Shown here: piece by piece, positions 46,016-58,400 of the stretch
Position numbering within the stretch: position 1 is the first letter of the stretch
Layout of the letters: the number at the start of each line of letters is the position of its first letter
Assembly (NCBI GenBank): GCA_027625915.1
Contig: JANTQA010000047.1
Location: 12,772,001 to 12,836,000, forward strand
DNA length: 64,000 nucleotides
DNA from: Anaeramoeba flamelloides
Taxonomy: Eukaryota; Metamonada; Anaeramoebidae
Reading direction: 5' to 3'
Position numbers and translations under genes: made by a program
The notes under the pieces: model-generated
Databases searched by the model: none
Told to the model about the DNA's origin: nothing
What the model saw: only the letters and a program-made list of their open reading frames with translations

Positions 46016-48583
46016 ATGAATTCAGATCTTTTTGGGAAGCAAAGTTTTAACCTTAACGAATTTGAAAAGACCACAAATTATCTTGAACAGCCAATTCCAT
46101 GTAAATACTTACAGCCAATGAAAAGGTGGGGAAAGATCTTATTTTTTATTGATATCGAGGATGCAAAACAATTTGCAGATCATGCTTTTGGGAAGGATAA
46201 TTGGAAGTACAAAGTGATTTCTACAGAAGTTTCCTATGTTGAACAAACAGGCCCTACATCATTCAGCGCTGCTTGTTCTGCAGTTGTAAAAGTTCTCCTT
46301 AAAGATGGACATTTTCATGAGGGGCTTGGCCTTGCTTTATCAGAAAATGAGAGTTCGGAAAGTCTAGCGAAAAAAGTTGCCACAGAGTGTGCAATTGAAG
46401 ACGCGGTTTTACGAGCGCTAAGGTACTTTGGGAACAGGGTCGGAAATTCTACGACAATTGGAAAGGATTTCTGGAAAATTTCAAATCTCTATGGTGCTTT
46501 AGATCGAAGAAAGGTTTTCTCTCTTCTTAATTTCAAAAAAAATAAAAAAAGATTTTACAATTTAGAACAGCAAAATGGTAATAACCAACAAACCAACAAT
46601 TTCAAGATTCAAAAAACAGATCAGGTACCAAACCTTACACAAGTAGTAAATCTGCAGCAACAGCAGCAGCAACAGTCATTTGATCATCAGCAAAAGATAA
46701 GCCAACAACGTCAATTTCATCAACAAAACCTCTTGAATAATGGAAACCAACAAAATCAACAAATTTTTAATAATCAACAACAAAAACTTAATCACCAAAA
46801 GGCCCAGTTACTAAATCAACAATCTTATCAATTAAATCAACAAACAATAAACCAACAAGCCATTCCCCAAAAACAATTTCAAAACTTTCCAAAATTTCAA
46901 ATCGATATACAACAAAACCTCTTGAATAATTGCAACCAAAAAAACCAACAACATTTTAATAATCAACAACAAAAACTTAATCACCAAAATACCCAGTTAC
47001 TAAACCAACAATCTCATCAATTAAACCAAAAACCAAAAAACCAACAAACAATAAACCAAAATCCATTTCAAATGATTACAAAATTTCAGATCGATGTACA
47101 ACAAAACCTATTGAATAATTGCAACCAAAAAAACCAACAGCTAATTAGCCAAAACCAATTAAATCAAGTAAAACCACAAAACCAGCAAATGTTAGTTCAT
47201 CAACAACAAAATCCTAATACCCAACAAAAACAATTAAATAAACTAAATCAACAAAACAAATTTAATCAACAACAAAGCTACAACAATAATATTAAACAAC
47301 AATACGACCAAAAAAAATATGACCAAAAACAATTTATTAATCAAAAACTAAATCAACAACAAATAATAAATCCCAAACAATTTCCCCAACAACAGCAATT
47401 ATTGAAACAACAAAAGCTCTTAAAAAAAGAAAATCAACAAAATTCAAAAGTTTTAAATAATCAACAACAAAAACTTATTACCCAAAATACCCAATTAAAC
47501 CAACAATCTCATCAAATAAATCAAAAACCAAAAAAACAACAAACCATAAACCAAAATCAATTTCAAAACTTTCCAAAATTTCAAATAGATGTACAACAAA
47601 ACCTATTGAAGAATGGAAACCAACAAAACCAACAGTTAATAAGCCAAAATGTATTTCAACACCATCAATTTATGAATCAAAAACTAAATCAACAACAAAT
47701 AACAAATCCCAAATCATTTCCCAAACAAAACCTTTTATTGAATAAACATCACAACCTATTCAAAAAAGTAAAACAACAAAGCCAAAAAATGTTAGTTCAT
47801 CAACAACAAAATCCAAATACCCAACAAAAACAATTAAATAAACTAAATCAACAAAATCAGAATAATCAACAACAAAGCTACAACAATAATATCCAACAAC
47901 AAGATGACCAACAGCAATATAACCAAAAACAATTTATTAATCAAAAACTAAATCAACAACAAATAACAAACCCCAAACAATTTCCCCAACAAAACCTCTT
48001 ATTGAATAAACATCAAAACCAATTAAATCAAGTAAAACAACAAAGCCAACAAATGTTGATTCATCAACAACAAAATCCGAATCCCCAACAAAAACAATTA
48101 AACACTCTAAATCAACAAAATCCAAATAATCAACAACAAAGCTACAACAACAATATTAAACAGCACTACGACCAAAAAAAATATAACCAACAACAATTTA
48201 TTAACCAAAAACAAAATCAGCAACAATCAATAAACCCCAAACAATTTCATCAAAACCAGCAATTTTATCAACAACAAATAACAATAAATAATCTAAATCA
48301 ACAAAATCAACAAATGTTAATTCAAAAACAACTAAATAACAGAAATCAACAACAAAACTACAACACTAATATTCAACAACAATATAACCAACAACAAATT
48401 ATTAATCAAAAACTAATCTCAATAAATGATAGTGAATTAAACAGAATCCCTCAAAACAAATTAATTATTAATGGGAATTATTACCTAAAACAAGAGCAAC
48501 AAGTGATCCATCAGCAAAGCCTTTATAGTCTCAGACAACAATCAGTCATTAAAAGTAAATTAAACAAAGATCTCAAAATCTAA
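46016..48583 (+). CDS. RAD52: RAD52 homologue with very long Q/N-rich tail
   Basis: Single exon, 855 residues. Residues about 15-160 form the RAD52/22 DNA-annealing domain: WGKILFFIDIEDAKQFADHA, FGKDNWKYKV, VEQTGPTSFSAACSAVVKV, LLKDGHFHEGLGLALSE, and EDAVLRALRYFGNRVGN against human DGLKRALRSFGNALGN. In that motif the arginines matching human R153 and R156 are kept, while the lysine at 152 is leucine. RAD52 anneals single-stranded DNA in homologous repair. Residues about 180-845 are Q/N-rich with long internal repeats (units around LLNNxNQKNQQ, FQIDVQQNLL, QQKQLNKLNQQN). I see no Rad51-binding or RPA-binding region like the animal one. The tail is coding-consistent over 2 kb, so it is genuine. 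Confidence 0.93.
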   Translation: MNSDLFGKQSFNLNEFEKTTNYLEQPIPCKYLQPMKRWGKILFFIDIEDAKQFADHAFGKDNWKYKVISTEVSYVEQTGPTSFSAACSAVVKVLLKDGHFHEGLGLALSENESSESLAKKVATECAIEDAVLRALRYFGNRVGNSTTIGKDFWKISNLYGALDRRKVFSLLNFKKNKKRFYNLEQQNGNNQQTNNFKIQKTDQVPNLTQVVNLQQQQQQQSFDHQQKISQQRQFHQQNLLNNGNQQNQQIFNNQQQKLNHQKAQLLNQQSYQLNQQTINQQAIPQKQFQNFPKFQIDIQQNLLNNCNQKNQQHFNNQQQKLNHQNTQLLNQQSHQLNQKPKNQQTINQNPFQMITKFQIDVQQNLLNNCNQKNQQLISQNQLNQVKPQNQQMLVHQQQNPNTQQKQLNKLNQQNKFNQQQSYNNNIKQQYDQKKYDQKQFINQKLNQQQIINPKQFPQQQQLLKQQKLLKKENQQNSKVLNNQQQKLITQNTQLNQQSHQINQKPKKQQTINQNQFQNFPKFQIDVQQNLLKNGNQQNQQLISQNVFQHHQFMNQKLNQQQITNPKSFPKQNLLLNKHHNLFKKVKQQSQKMLVHQQQNPNTQQKQLNKLNQQNQNNQQQSYNNNIQQQDDQQQYNQKQFINQKLNQQQITNPKQFPQQNLLLNKHQNQLNQVKQQSQQMLIHQQQNPNPQQKQLNTLNQQNPNNQQQSYNNNIKQHYDQKKYNQQQFINQKQNQQQSINPKQFHQNQQFYQQQITINNLNQQNQQMLIQKQLNNRNQQQNYNTNIQQQYNQQQIINQKLISINDSELNRIPQNKLIINGNYYLKQEQQVIHQQSLYSLRQQSVIKSKLNKDLKI
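46650..48430 (+). repeat. Coding Q/N-rich repeats in RAD52 tail
   Basis: Higher-order repeats, not simple homopolymers. A block containing FQIDVQQNLL recurs three times (start near 46890, 47080 and 47570), and a block containing NPNTQQKQLNKLNQQN with QQSYNNNI recurs near 47210, 47800 and 48080. Units are roughly 200-350 bp and partly interleaved. Confidence 0.8.
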
Positions 48584-49537
48584 TCATAAGTGTAGAATAC
48601 ATTTTTGAGAAAAAAAAATTAAATAATTATTTTTTTTTTTTCAAAAGATAATTGCCACCATTCTCTGAATAATGAGTTTTTATTTGCAAGCCTTTTATTA
48701 TTATTATTATTTTTTATTTTAATTTTGAATTTATCAAGGAATTTTATTTGGAAATTTATTGTCAAATATAAGGACTATTCATATTTTTTTGTCTATTAAT
48801 TATTGTTTATCACTAACAGCCTATTTGTTGACTTAAAACAAAGTAGAGAAAAGAGAATTTGTTCAAATTAAAAATTTAGTGTTTTTTTTTCGAAAATTTG
48901 TCGTCTGTAAAAACGATTTTTACTCAGGTTATTCAAAATTTACTTGATAAGGTTCGAAAATGAAAATTTTCAGTGCTGCCAGTTCTATTCAATTTTTTTT
49001 TTAACCAAGTTTGGTTTACCTCAAGTGAACAAATACACTAGAAAATAAATTGGATGGAAAGAGTCGGAATATCAAAAAGAAAATCATGATTTAATTTAGC
49101 TTTTTTTTGTCAGACAATTCCTGAAAAAGAAGGATCAATAAAAGTTTTCATACAAAATCCGTAAAAATCCTCAAAATTTACTCAATTTTTTCTTTTCTTT
49201 AATTGAGTTTCTTTTAAATCATTTTTATTGGTTAAAGTTTTTAGAATCAATTACTACCTAACATAAAATATGAATGGTCTATAATTATTTGTTAAAAGAT
49301 TCTTTATTCAAGTTACTGTTTTTTTATTTTGTTTATTATTGCAAAATTACTCAAATTAAATCAGAAATAAGAATGCTATTCAAAGACCAAGAACCTAAAG
49401 AATACACCATCTAATTATTTTAACAAAAAAATTTCTTTATAATTTTCTCCTACTTTTTACTCATTCATGGAATACTTCAATCAATTGAAAAAGAATTTAA
49501 AAGAATATTTTTTTCAATTTTTTTTAATATTAAAATT
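48584..49537. other. 3' flank of RAD52, no gene seen
   Basis: AT-rich spacer with no supported gene or repeat. Confidence 0.4.
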
Positions 49538-51205
49538 AGAGATTTGGATGATAATACGAATCATCAAATATTTGTAATCAATCTTGGTGCTAAAAAAAAA
49601 TTATGATGAATATAACTTTATCTCCCAAAAAATCATAAAATCATGGTAATCGACAAAATCTGAATAATTAATAAAATCGTAATAACAATTTGGGAAAAAA
49701 ATACCAACAAGATTTTTAATTCGGAAACCTTAATGAAAATTTAAAGTAAAATCAATTAATAACATAAAAAAAAATGATAAAAGATATAATGGAAAATTAG
49801 CCACAATAACAGTTTTTTAAATACTATCTTTTAGTAGGTTTTTTTATTTGATTGATCAATTATTAAAAATTTGTTCAAAAAATACACTATTTTCGAGATC
49901 CCCAAAATCATTTTGAACAATTTGGATATGAAAGGAGAACTAAATTGTTTTATTTGATTTGAGTTGAAGATAATATAATGAATTATTCCTAGAAATTAAT
50001 TTTTTTCTTCTAATAATTGATCTTATATTTTATTTTCGTTGCGGTTTTGGAGAAAAAATTGCTTTTCACGTTTTTTAAGAGCATCGAGAAAAAAAATGTT
50101 TTTCTGAAAGTACTAAACAAAAACCCTTGAATTTTATAAAGATTTGATACGTTTACCTCACTTTCCTAGTTAAAAATGTTTAAAAAGTGTTTTAAAGAGT
50201 TATAAATTATCTTCAAGCCTCAGAAATTTTTGAAAGACCCCAAGTTTTTATAGATATGATAAATGATTTTATCATTGAATAAAAACTATCAATCTGTTTT
50301 CATTTTTTTATTTTTACGTGGAATAAAATTCCTCATTAATTCTTTGATCATACTTTAATAATAAATTTCAAAAATATAATAGAATATAAAAAAGATGTGT
50401 TTTATTAAAATGGAGTTGTTACCTTCACAATTTTAAATAACCAAAAAAAAAATAAGGGGTAATTTGGTTTCTTATTGATGATGGACTAAATAAAAAGCTT
50501 TTAGCCTTAGTTGTGTTTTCTGTTCCAAGAAAGAGATTAAATAAAAAGTAAATAAGAAGACAACAATCACCCAAAAAATATTTATAATTAGTGATAGTAC
50601 TGTGGCAAGTTACTGAGAAATATTTTGATAAGTTATCCATCTCCGTTCAGCTTTCATTTGTTCTATGAAAATGTTCGTACCCAAGGACACATAATTGAAA
50701 GAAAGTGTGAAATTTTGGTGGTTTTAAAAACATTTTTCATCTTCAATACAATTTACAACACCACCTTAAATGGTAATTAGGAACCTTTTTTTATCTGTAG
50801 TTATTACTGCTAATTAATCTAAAGGATACATTGATAGGTTTGTCAACCAAATCAAAATAAAATTCAATATAAACTATGTGGTTTGTTCACGAATTGAATC
50901 AAGTTTCATTTTTTGTTGTTTTTTAAAAGAATAACTTTTTATCACATAATCTGTTTTTTGATAAAAAAAATTTCTTAAAAAAATATTGCTGAATTAACCC
51001 AAAATCCATCAACTGTTAACTCCCAATAACTTTTAAATCGCGATATTTTGGTATTTTTTAGGATGATTAAAAAATTATCGTGATTTTGGATACTAGTGCA
51101 ATTATTATATTATTAGAATTTTTTTATGATCATAATTTGATGGAAATTATCATATATTATTTTATTATTTATCATAATTTAAGCAAAGTTTCATCAAATC
51201 CTCTA
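49538..51205 (+). mobile_element. AGAGGTTTTGATGAT TIR element, copy 2
   Basis: About 1.67 kb from AGAGATTTGGATGATAATAC to TTTCATCAAATCCTCT. Collinear with the minus strand of 21059-22327, including TTGTTACCTTCACAATTTTA, AAGAAGACAACAATCACC, ATATTTATAATTAGTGAT and TTCACGAATTGAATCAAG. Longer than copy 1, partly because a small MITE lies inside it (49694-49888). The coding-like core is decayed here too. Confidence 0.7.
49694..49888. mobile_element. Small MITE nested in TIR element copy 2
   Basis: Begins AAAAAATACCAACAAG with TTTTTAATT following, matching the end of the 16931-17408 element; a weaker inverse (ATTAAAAATTTGTTC then AAAAAATAC) closes it near 49888. About 195 bp. It is absent from the corresponding place in copy 1 of the host element. 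Confidence 0.5.
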
Positions 51206-51289
51206 TTTATTTCCCTTTTACTCAATTAACAAAAAAAAAAATAAATAACTTAATTAAAAGCTCTATACTAAACCTTGTAATAATTTCAA

Positions 51290-51515
51290 TTAACAACCCA
51301 CAAATCAACTTTTTTTAGCTTATATTCCAGTCTATTCTTCTAACAATCTTTATTCGGATTTCAAAAAAAAAAAACTTGATTTTTTAACGATTATTAGACC
51401 ACTTTTAATAATCAAACCAAGTCCAAGATTGATCAGATAAGATCCAAAAAAAACATTACACTGAACTCTTTACACCAAATCATCCTTTTTCCACTTTCCA
51501 GTAATGTAAACCTTA
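51290..51515. mobile_element. Half copy of the foldback MITE upstream of COG7
   Basis: Matches the right arm of 22895-23090 in the same orientation: CCAAGTCCAAGATTGATCAG versus CCAAGCACAAGATCGATCAA, and an end reading AGTAATGTAAACCTTAA. The left arm is not visible. It ends about 165 bp before the COG7 start codon. Confidence 0.6.
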
Positions 51516-51680
51516 ATAAGTAATTTTGGTAAATAAAACAATCTATAAATAATCGAGAATTATCATCGTTGAAAAATGCCACCAAGCATTTCAGAGATTT
51601 GTTGTACTGTTTTTAGATTAGAACAATGTTTTTTAGATTAAAGTTTTCATTTTTTTCACTTTAATATTTTATCGAGAAAA

Positions 51681-54600
51681 ATGACTAATTTTACGAGCCT
51701 TTATGATCAAAAAACAGACATTAAAAAGTGGGTCAACGAAATTTTAAAAAAAAAGGTTCTTACTTCACAAGAAACGTCAAGAAATTTTCTATCTGAAATC
51801 GAAGATTATGAAAATAATTTACCAAACTTAATTAATGAGTGCTATCAAGAACATCAAAAAGTAAATTCCAAAATAGATCAAGTAGATCAAAGACTAAGCC
51901 AAAACATCCCTCAAATAATTGTTGACTCATCAGAAATCCAACAAAACACAGAGGTGTTTCAAGAAAAAATGAATTTGATTTCCCATCAACTAACACAAGT
52001 AAGTCGAATTCAAATCATAAAAAAAAAATTTTTTTTAGTAAAAAATGTTCTAAAAGTCTTTTAAAAAGTGATACTCGATTTGTTTGATTCACTCTGTTAA
52101 GCAGTTTGGTTAACACTTTTTAAAACTTTTGGTCACTCCTATTTTCAAACAGCAATAGAAATCAATTTAAAATAACAAAAACAATTCTTTTTGTTTTTTT
52201 ATTGTCCTTTATTACTTTACTTTTTTTGAAATGTTTTTTTTTTTCTTTTTTTTTCTTTCTTTTTATGTCTAGACAGAAAAACGAACAAACAAAAGTTTTG
52301 GTTCTGTGTATGAACTCAACCGACTATTAAAAAGAATAAACGAATGTGAAGAACACCTCCAAAGGGTTGATAAGATCTCAAAGTTACAATTAGAGCTTGA
52401 ATCAATTTTAGAAACAAACAATTTCTTGGCGATAGCCGCCAAGCTATCTGAATTAAAATCTTATCTTTCTGGGACACTATCTAACATTAACCAATTTGCG
52501 CAATTGGATCGTGACTGTGACCAAAAAATCAATAAAGTTCTCTCAACTGTAAATCCGTTATTAGTCCAATCTATTTCAAATAGTAATACAGGTAAGAAAA
52601 TGATTTCAAACTATTCTATTTTTTTTTTTTCTGATAAAATGCAATTTATATTTGGAAATTTTTACTTGATTTTCGTTTTTGAAATTTTTATGCTCAAACT
52701 TTGAGGAAAGCATTTTTTGAAGTCAAGTGTTAAGAAACTCTGTAAAATTAGTTACTCTTCAAAATATTCTTTGTCAGGGAATGTTTGATAAGAAAAAGTT
52801 CGAAGATTTAATAAGGGACGAGTCTATATTAAATTTTTTTAGGTAAATTTAATAGAGATTTAGAATTTTTTTTGCCAATTACTTAGATTTGAAATCAAAG
52901 TGAAAAACTTCTTAGTATATTAATGAAATCTTGCTAAATGACATTCATTAAATTTAGTTATTGTTTTTATAGAAATAAAAAATTTTTGCATTTTTTCACT
53001 TTTTTGAAAGTTGCTTTTTTTCAACTTTTCACAAAAATACAAAAAATAAAAAAAAATATGAGCAAGAAAGCAAAACCTTGTTATGTTTGTGGAAGACCTA
53101 CAAAAAATAGTTTGAAAAATAAACCTGAAAGGGTTTTTTTGGATTTGCATAAAAACATAGTTTGATTCGAAAAAAATATACAATATATGCTTTACTCTTA
53201 ATAAAAGATTTTCTTTTTTTATATTGTACCATTCTTTTTTTTCATGAATCTACTTTTTCAGTTTACATTCTTTTGTTTTTGTTGAATTTGAAGTTTTTTT
53301 AAGTGTTCCCAAATTACCATTCTAAAAGTTTTTTTCAGAGTCAAAAAAAATCAAAGAAAAGAATAAGAACTATTTTTTAAAAAAGTAATTATTGATAAAA
53401 CAAATTGAGTTCTTTATAGAGTCAAGTTGAATGAACAGAAGTGAAGGAGAAAATATTAACCAGTTTTAAATTATTTTTTCGTTTTTAAAAATGAGAATAA
53501 ATATTATTTTTGAGAAAATAATTAAATCCAAAATTAATCAAAAAATTCTCATCCTTTAAAGATCTTTTTTCAAAAAAAAAATTTTAAAAGTCACTTTTTT
53601 TGACACAATTGTAAAATTTTAAAAAAACAAGAACTAAAAGTTCTAACATTGAAAAAACCCGTCTATTTTCAATTCTAAACATATTTCAAGATTAGGATTC
53701 CTTATTTAGTTATTGGTCAAAAAAAAAATTAATACAGACTAGTCCCTTAAAATGGAAATTGTGCTAAAAATTTATTGAAATTATTGAGAATTTATCAGTA
53801 TTTAGCAAAACTTTCATAAAATTTCTATATTGCTCACAATTCATTAAATCTAGTGTGGTCTTTAATTGGTGACACAACACCAAGAGAAACACTTCTGAAG
53901 AAACAAATTTATTGTATGAAATGTTATTTACATTTTAAATAGGAGAAATTTTTTTGATACATTTTTCAATCAAAACTTATCCACAACAATTACTCTTTTA
54001 AAACTGTTCCAACACACATCAGTTTTTCGTTCTCGAGAGTGCAATCAAAATGAATTTAATTTTAATTTGTAATTGGTAACGAAATTAATCTCTCTTAATT
54101 GTTAATTATCAGACAAATACAAAAATCTGAAATGTTTCCGTTTTTCACGACGGATGTCTAATTTTTTTGATATACTGTTATTTTTCAATTAATAAATGAA
54201 AATTTTTATTTCAATTTCCAAAATATATGTCCCTACGACCCAAAAAACACTAAAAATGGAAAACTGGATAAATAACTCCCATTAAAAAAACCAAAAAAAC
54301 AAAATGAAAAAATAAAAATAAATAACGTTTCCATTTAACTTTTACTTGAAAACATTTTTTGCCAAAATCATTGAATTCAAACTTGAAATTATGTATATTT
54401 TTAAATACAATATCTTATTTTTACTCATTAACTAAAAACAATTCCAAATTATGGGGAATTTTATTTTCACAAAAGGGACTAATTTGATCTTCAAATGTTT
54501 TTTTTTATTTTTAAATGGTAAAATTAAAAAAAAAATAATTTAAAAAGATAAACTCTCTGGAAAAATCTTCTAATTTAATATATTAACTTATTCTTTGATT

Positions 54601-55363
54601 TCAAAATTTTCTCAACCCCAATTTTTCAAAAAAAAATAAAATAAAAGTTCACAGTAATTTCAAAAATTATTTTCGATATTCAAAAGTTGAGATTGTTTTT
54701 ATTCTCAAAAATTTTATCCCAGTGGTTAATTGAATTAAGTTATAAAGCTAGATTTCGAAAAATATTAATCAGAAAAAAATAGTACTTTTTTATATTAAGG
54801 ACATATAATAAAATTAAATTTTAAAATTTTGAGTTGGCAAATACATTTCCAGGAATAAGTGTTCAATTCGTGACTACTATTTCGATTTGTGATAAAATCA
54901 GAAATTAGCGATATTCAGGCAAAACTCCCGATAATCTTATTTTCCCATTAAAAAATCATTGTCGCGAATTTCCTTATTGTTTGTAGATGAATAACAAATC
55001 AATTTTTTTGAATTTTACACAAAATTTATTTTTTTTTCTAATCTAAAATTCTTTTCTTATTTTTTTATTTGATATTTATATTTTTTTACTTATATCAATA
55101 GAAAATTGTAAAACATATCTTTTAGTTTTTGTAAAATTAAAAAGAATAGATCTATTTATTGACCAATATACAAAGGTCAAACGTAACTATATTTTTAAAG
55201 AGTGGTCTTCGGGGGAAGGTTTAAAATTTGAAAAATTATTTATTTGGTTTTCAAATTTTTTTACCAAAATTAAGGATTTTCTAATCAAGGAAGTAAATAT
55301 TTTATTTTTTTTGAATTTTAATTACCCTATTACAAAGTTTTTATCGTTTAGCATACGCATACG

Positions 55364-55407
<44 letters not shown>

Positions 55408-58400
55408 CACATGAATAAATTTATGATCTATTATAATTTAAAAAGTTTAATTGGTGTCAAATTATTTTTGAGGAGCAATTAGTGAAACCAAATCAAGTTA
55501 TTGAAAAATTAATTCAAGTATCATTTGAATCAATCCAAACATTATTTTTTGATCGATTGCAATCATCCATTTCACAAAAATCAAAAAGTAAACAAACTAA
55601 AAATCAAATTGAAAAATTAATTGAAATCATTGAAAAACACAAAAATTTCCTTCAAGAAATTCAAGACATTTTACAAACTCAATTGCAACCAAACGGTAAT
55701 ATTATTTTTTTTTTTTTAATTTTACAAATCTCAATTTAAAAAAAATTCCAACTACATAACAATTGTTTTTCTCTTATAAAAAAGTATTTTCAATTTAATA
55801 AGTTTTATAAACCACATAAAAAATTCCAATAATTGTATTTTAATTAAAAAAACATCACTGTCTTTATTGTTTTGATTTGGAAACAATCTCCTTGTTATGT
55901 TGCGAGTTTGGCCTGGAAGAACGAGAAATATGATATTGTTCGAAGTGATATAAGATTATGTTGAGGAGTTCGAAGAACGACGATTAATATAATCTTAGCA
56001 CTAGAACAATCTCATTATTTTGAGTCTGGAAGGAGAACCAAAACGAGGAAATATAACTGGTGATTGTTGAACAAATGAAACAATATGAGATGCTATTTAT
56101 TTTTTAACACTTGGGATCTAAAACAATAAAAAAACAAACAAACGAAAACAAACAAACAAATAAAAACGAGTAAAAACTAATTTGTTATTTTTTAAAGATG
56201 CTTGGAAGAACTTGTTCTTCAAAGGATCTTTTTCTCTCAACAGAATCATTGAAAACATTGAAGTTAAATTTTACATTTTCATACATCGGTGATAAAACTT
56301 GGTTTAAATTCATATAGAGACAAACCAGATCGTCCAAATTCTCAACAGTCTCAATTTTCCCTTTTATTCCACGTTCCTCAAGAAAATTACGAAATCGATC
56401 AAACATAAAATCCCTCATGTATTGTGTATTTTTAACAGTGACTGATTTTGAACATTCCTCCAAAATTTCTTGACTTGACATAGTAAAAAAAAATGTTTTT
56501 TTTTTTTTTCTTAAATGGGTAAACGATTTTTCTCACTTTGAAAATCTTTTAGTAAATGGTCTTTTCTCTCTTTTTTTTGAAGAAAAAAGAAACCAAACAT
56601 TTTTACTTTTTTTAAAAATGAGATTGATTTCTTTGGAAGAAAAAACAAAAACGTTGTTTGATTTTAGCTATTGTTTTTAAACAAAGAATGAGAATTCATT
56701 AAATTTCCAACCTTTACGGGAAAGTTGATGGACTTTTTTAAAGGTCGTCTATTGATCAAATAATTGAGTGACTCGAACCAAATTATTTTTTCAATGTGGT
56801 AAATCCTTGAGCGCTGCAAAACTTATATATTTATGAGATTAAATTTTAGCAAATTTTTTTGGTCAAACACTTCTAAAATAACTTTAAATAACATTTTTAA
56901 AGTAGAATTTATTAGTAAAATACAAATTATTTTACCCAATTAGAATTCAAAAAAAGAAGATCAGAAAATTTCCAAACTTTTCCTAATTACTAAAGGATTT
57001 CCCAAAATATTTCCACAGTGACTACAATACTATCCTAAACTTTTGAGAGTTCTAATCTCTTTCTTATCAGTAGTTATGAGGAATTATATAGTTAAATTTT
57101 TCCAATGAAAATGTTTGAGTTTAAAAAAAAATACATAGCTAAAATATTAAATAATTATTTTCATTTTTTTTTCCAAATCTTGATTTTGAATTTATCCTTC
57201 AATAATTGTTAAAAAATCAACTTTCATTAACTTTAGACTTTTTAATTCGTCAACTGAAAAAAAAATTACTTAAAGAAATTAAACAATAAGATAATCATTA
57301 ACATAAATAAAATAATTTAAGAAATGGAATTGAATTTAATTCAACAAATAAGATAAGAGATATGAAACATTTGCTTTTTTTATTGAAATGTATTTGGATA
57401 TCAAAATTTAATCATAAAACAAAAGATTATTATTTATTTTTGAGACATTTTAATTTATTAGGAATTTAAACAAATATTCTCTTTGTTTTTTAATTTGTAG
57501 GATTTTTTTTAAAAATAAAACAGAAAACTGTCGGTTATCTTTTCCAGAATTTAAAAGAATAAAATCTTTGATTTTTTTTTTTTTTTTTAATGAAGAGAGG
57601 TGATTCAACAAAATTACTTCCTGTTTACCATTAGGTTTTTTTTAATTTAAGAAATAAACAGAAAATTTCTTAAATTTCGGTTAATTTGAGAAATTAAAAA
57701 AAACCTAGGAACTCTACGGAACTTGACGTCACTTCCTGAAACACTAAAATTGTTAAAACTTTTTTATTCGAGTTATAATTTAGGCAGGATTATAACTCAT
57801 AGGATATCTTTTCTCCAAAAAATGAAAAGAAAAAAATTTATTTCTAAACAAAAGACAATTTAAAAGAGAAAGAAAAGCAAGAAATGAAAGAGGAATAAAA
57901 AAAACAGCAAAAAAGTATAAAATAAAGTAAAAACTTAATTTAAAAGTTTCTATTTTGGAACCCAAGTTTTGAATGTGTTGGTGGTTGTTTCCGTTGTTGG
58001 TTGAAAATTTATGGATCTCCTCATAATTTGTTTTAATAAAGAGATCTAAATATTTGAACAATGATAGATCAAATGAAATAGGCTATTTTACAAAGTTTTA
58101 ATTTAGAACTTTATAGATATTTTGAATCTATAAAGTGCTGAGTTTTTAAGAATAAGATTTGGTTTTCGAAATTTTCTTTTAAATTTCTTTTCTTTTTTTT
58201 TTTTTTCTTTTTTCTTTTCAATTTTTTGCTTTTGCTTTTTAAACATTTAAAAAATTGGGTGTGTCTTTACCTTGAACAATCATGAAATCTAGGATTTTAC
58301 ACTTAAATTACCTTTGGTGAAATTTAAGTAAAAGGATATTTAGAGTTTAATTTACACTTCTTCAACCAATAATAATATTTATTTTTTTTTTATTATGTGG

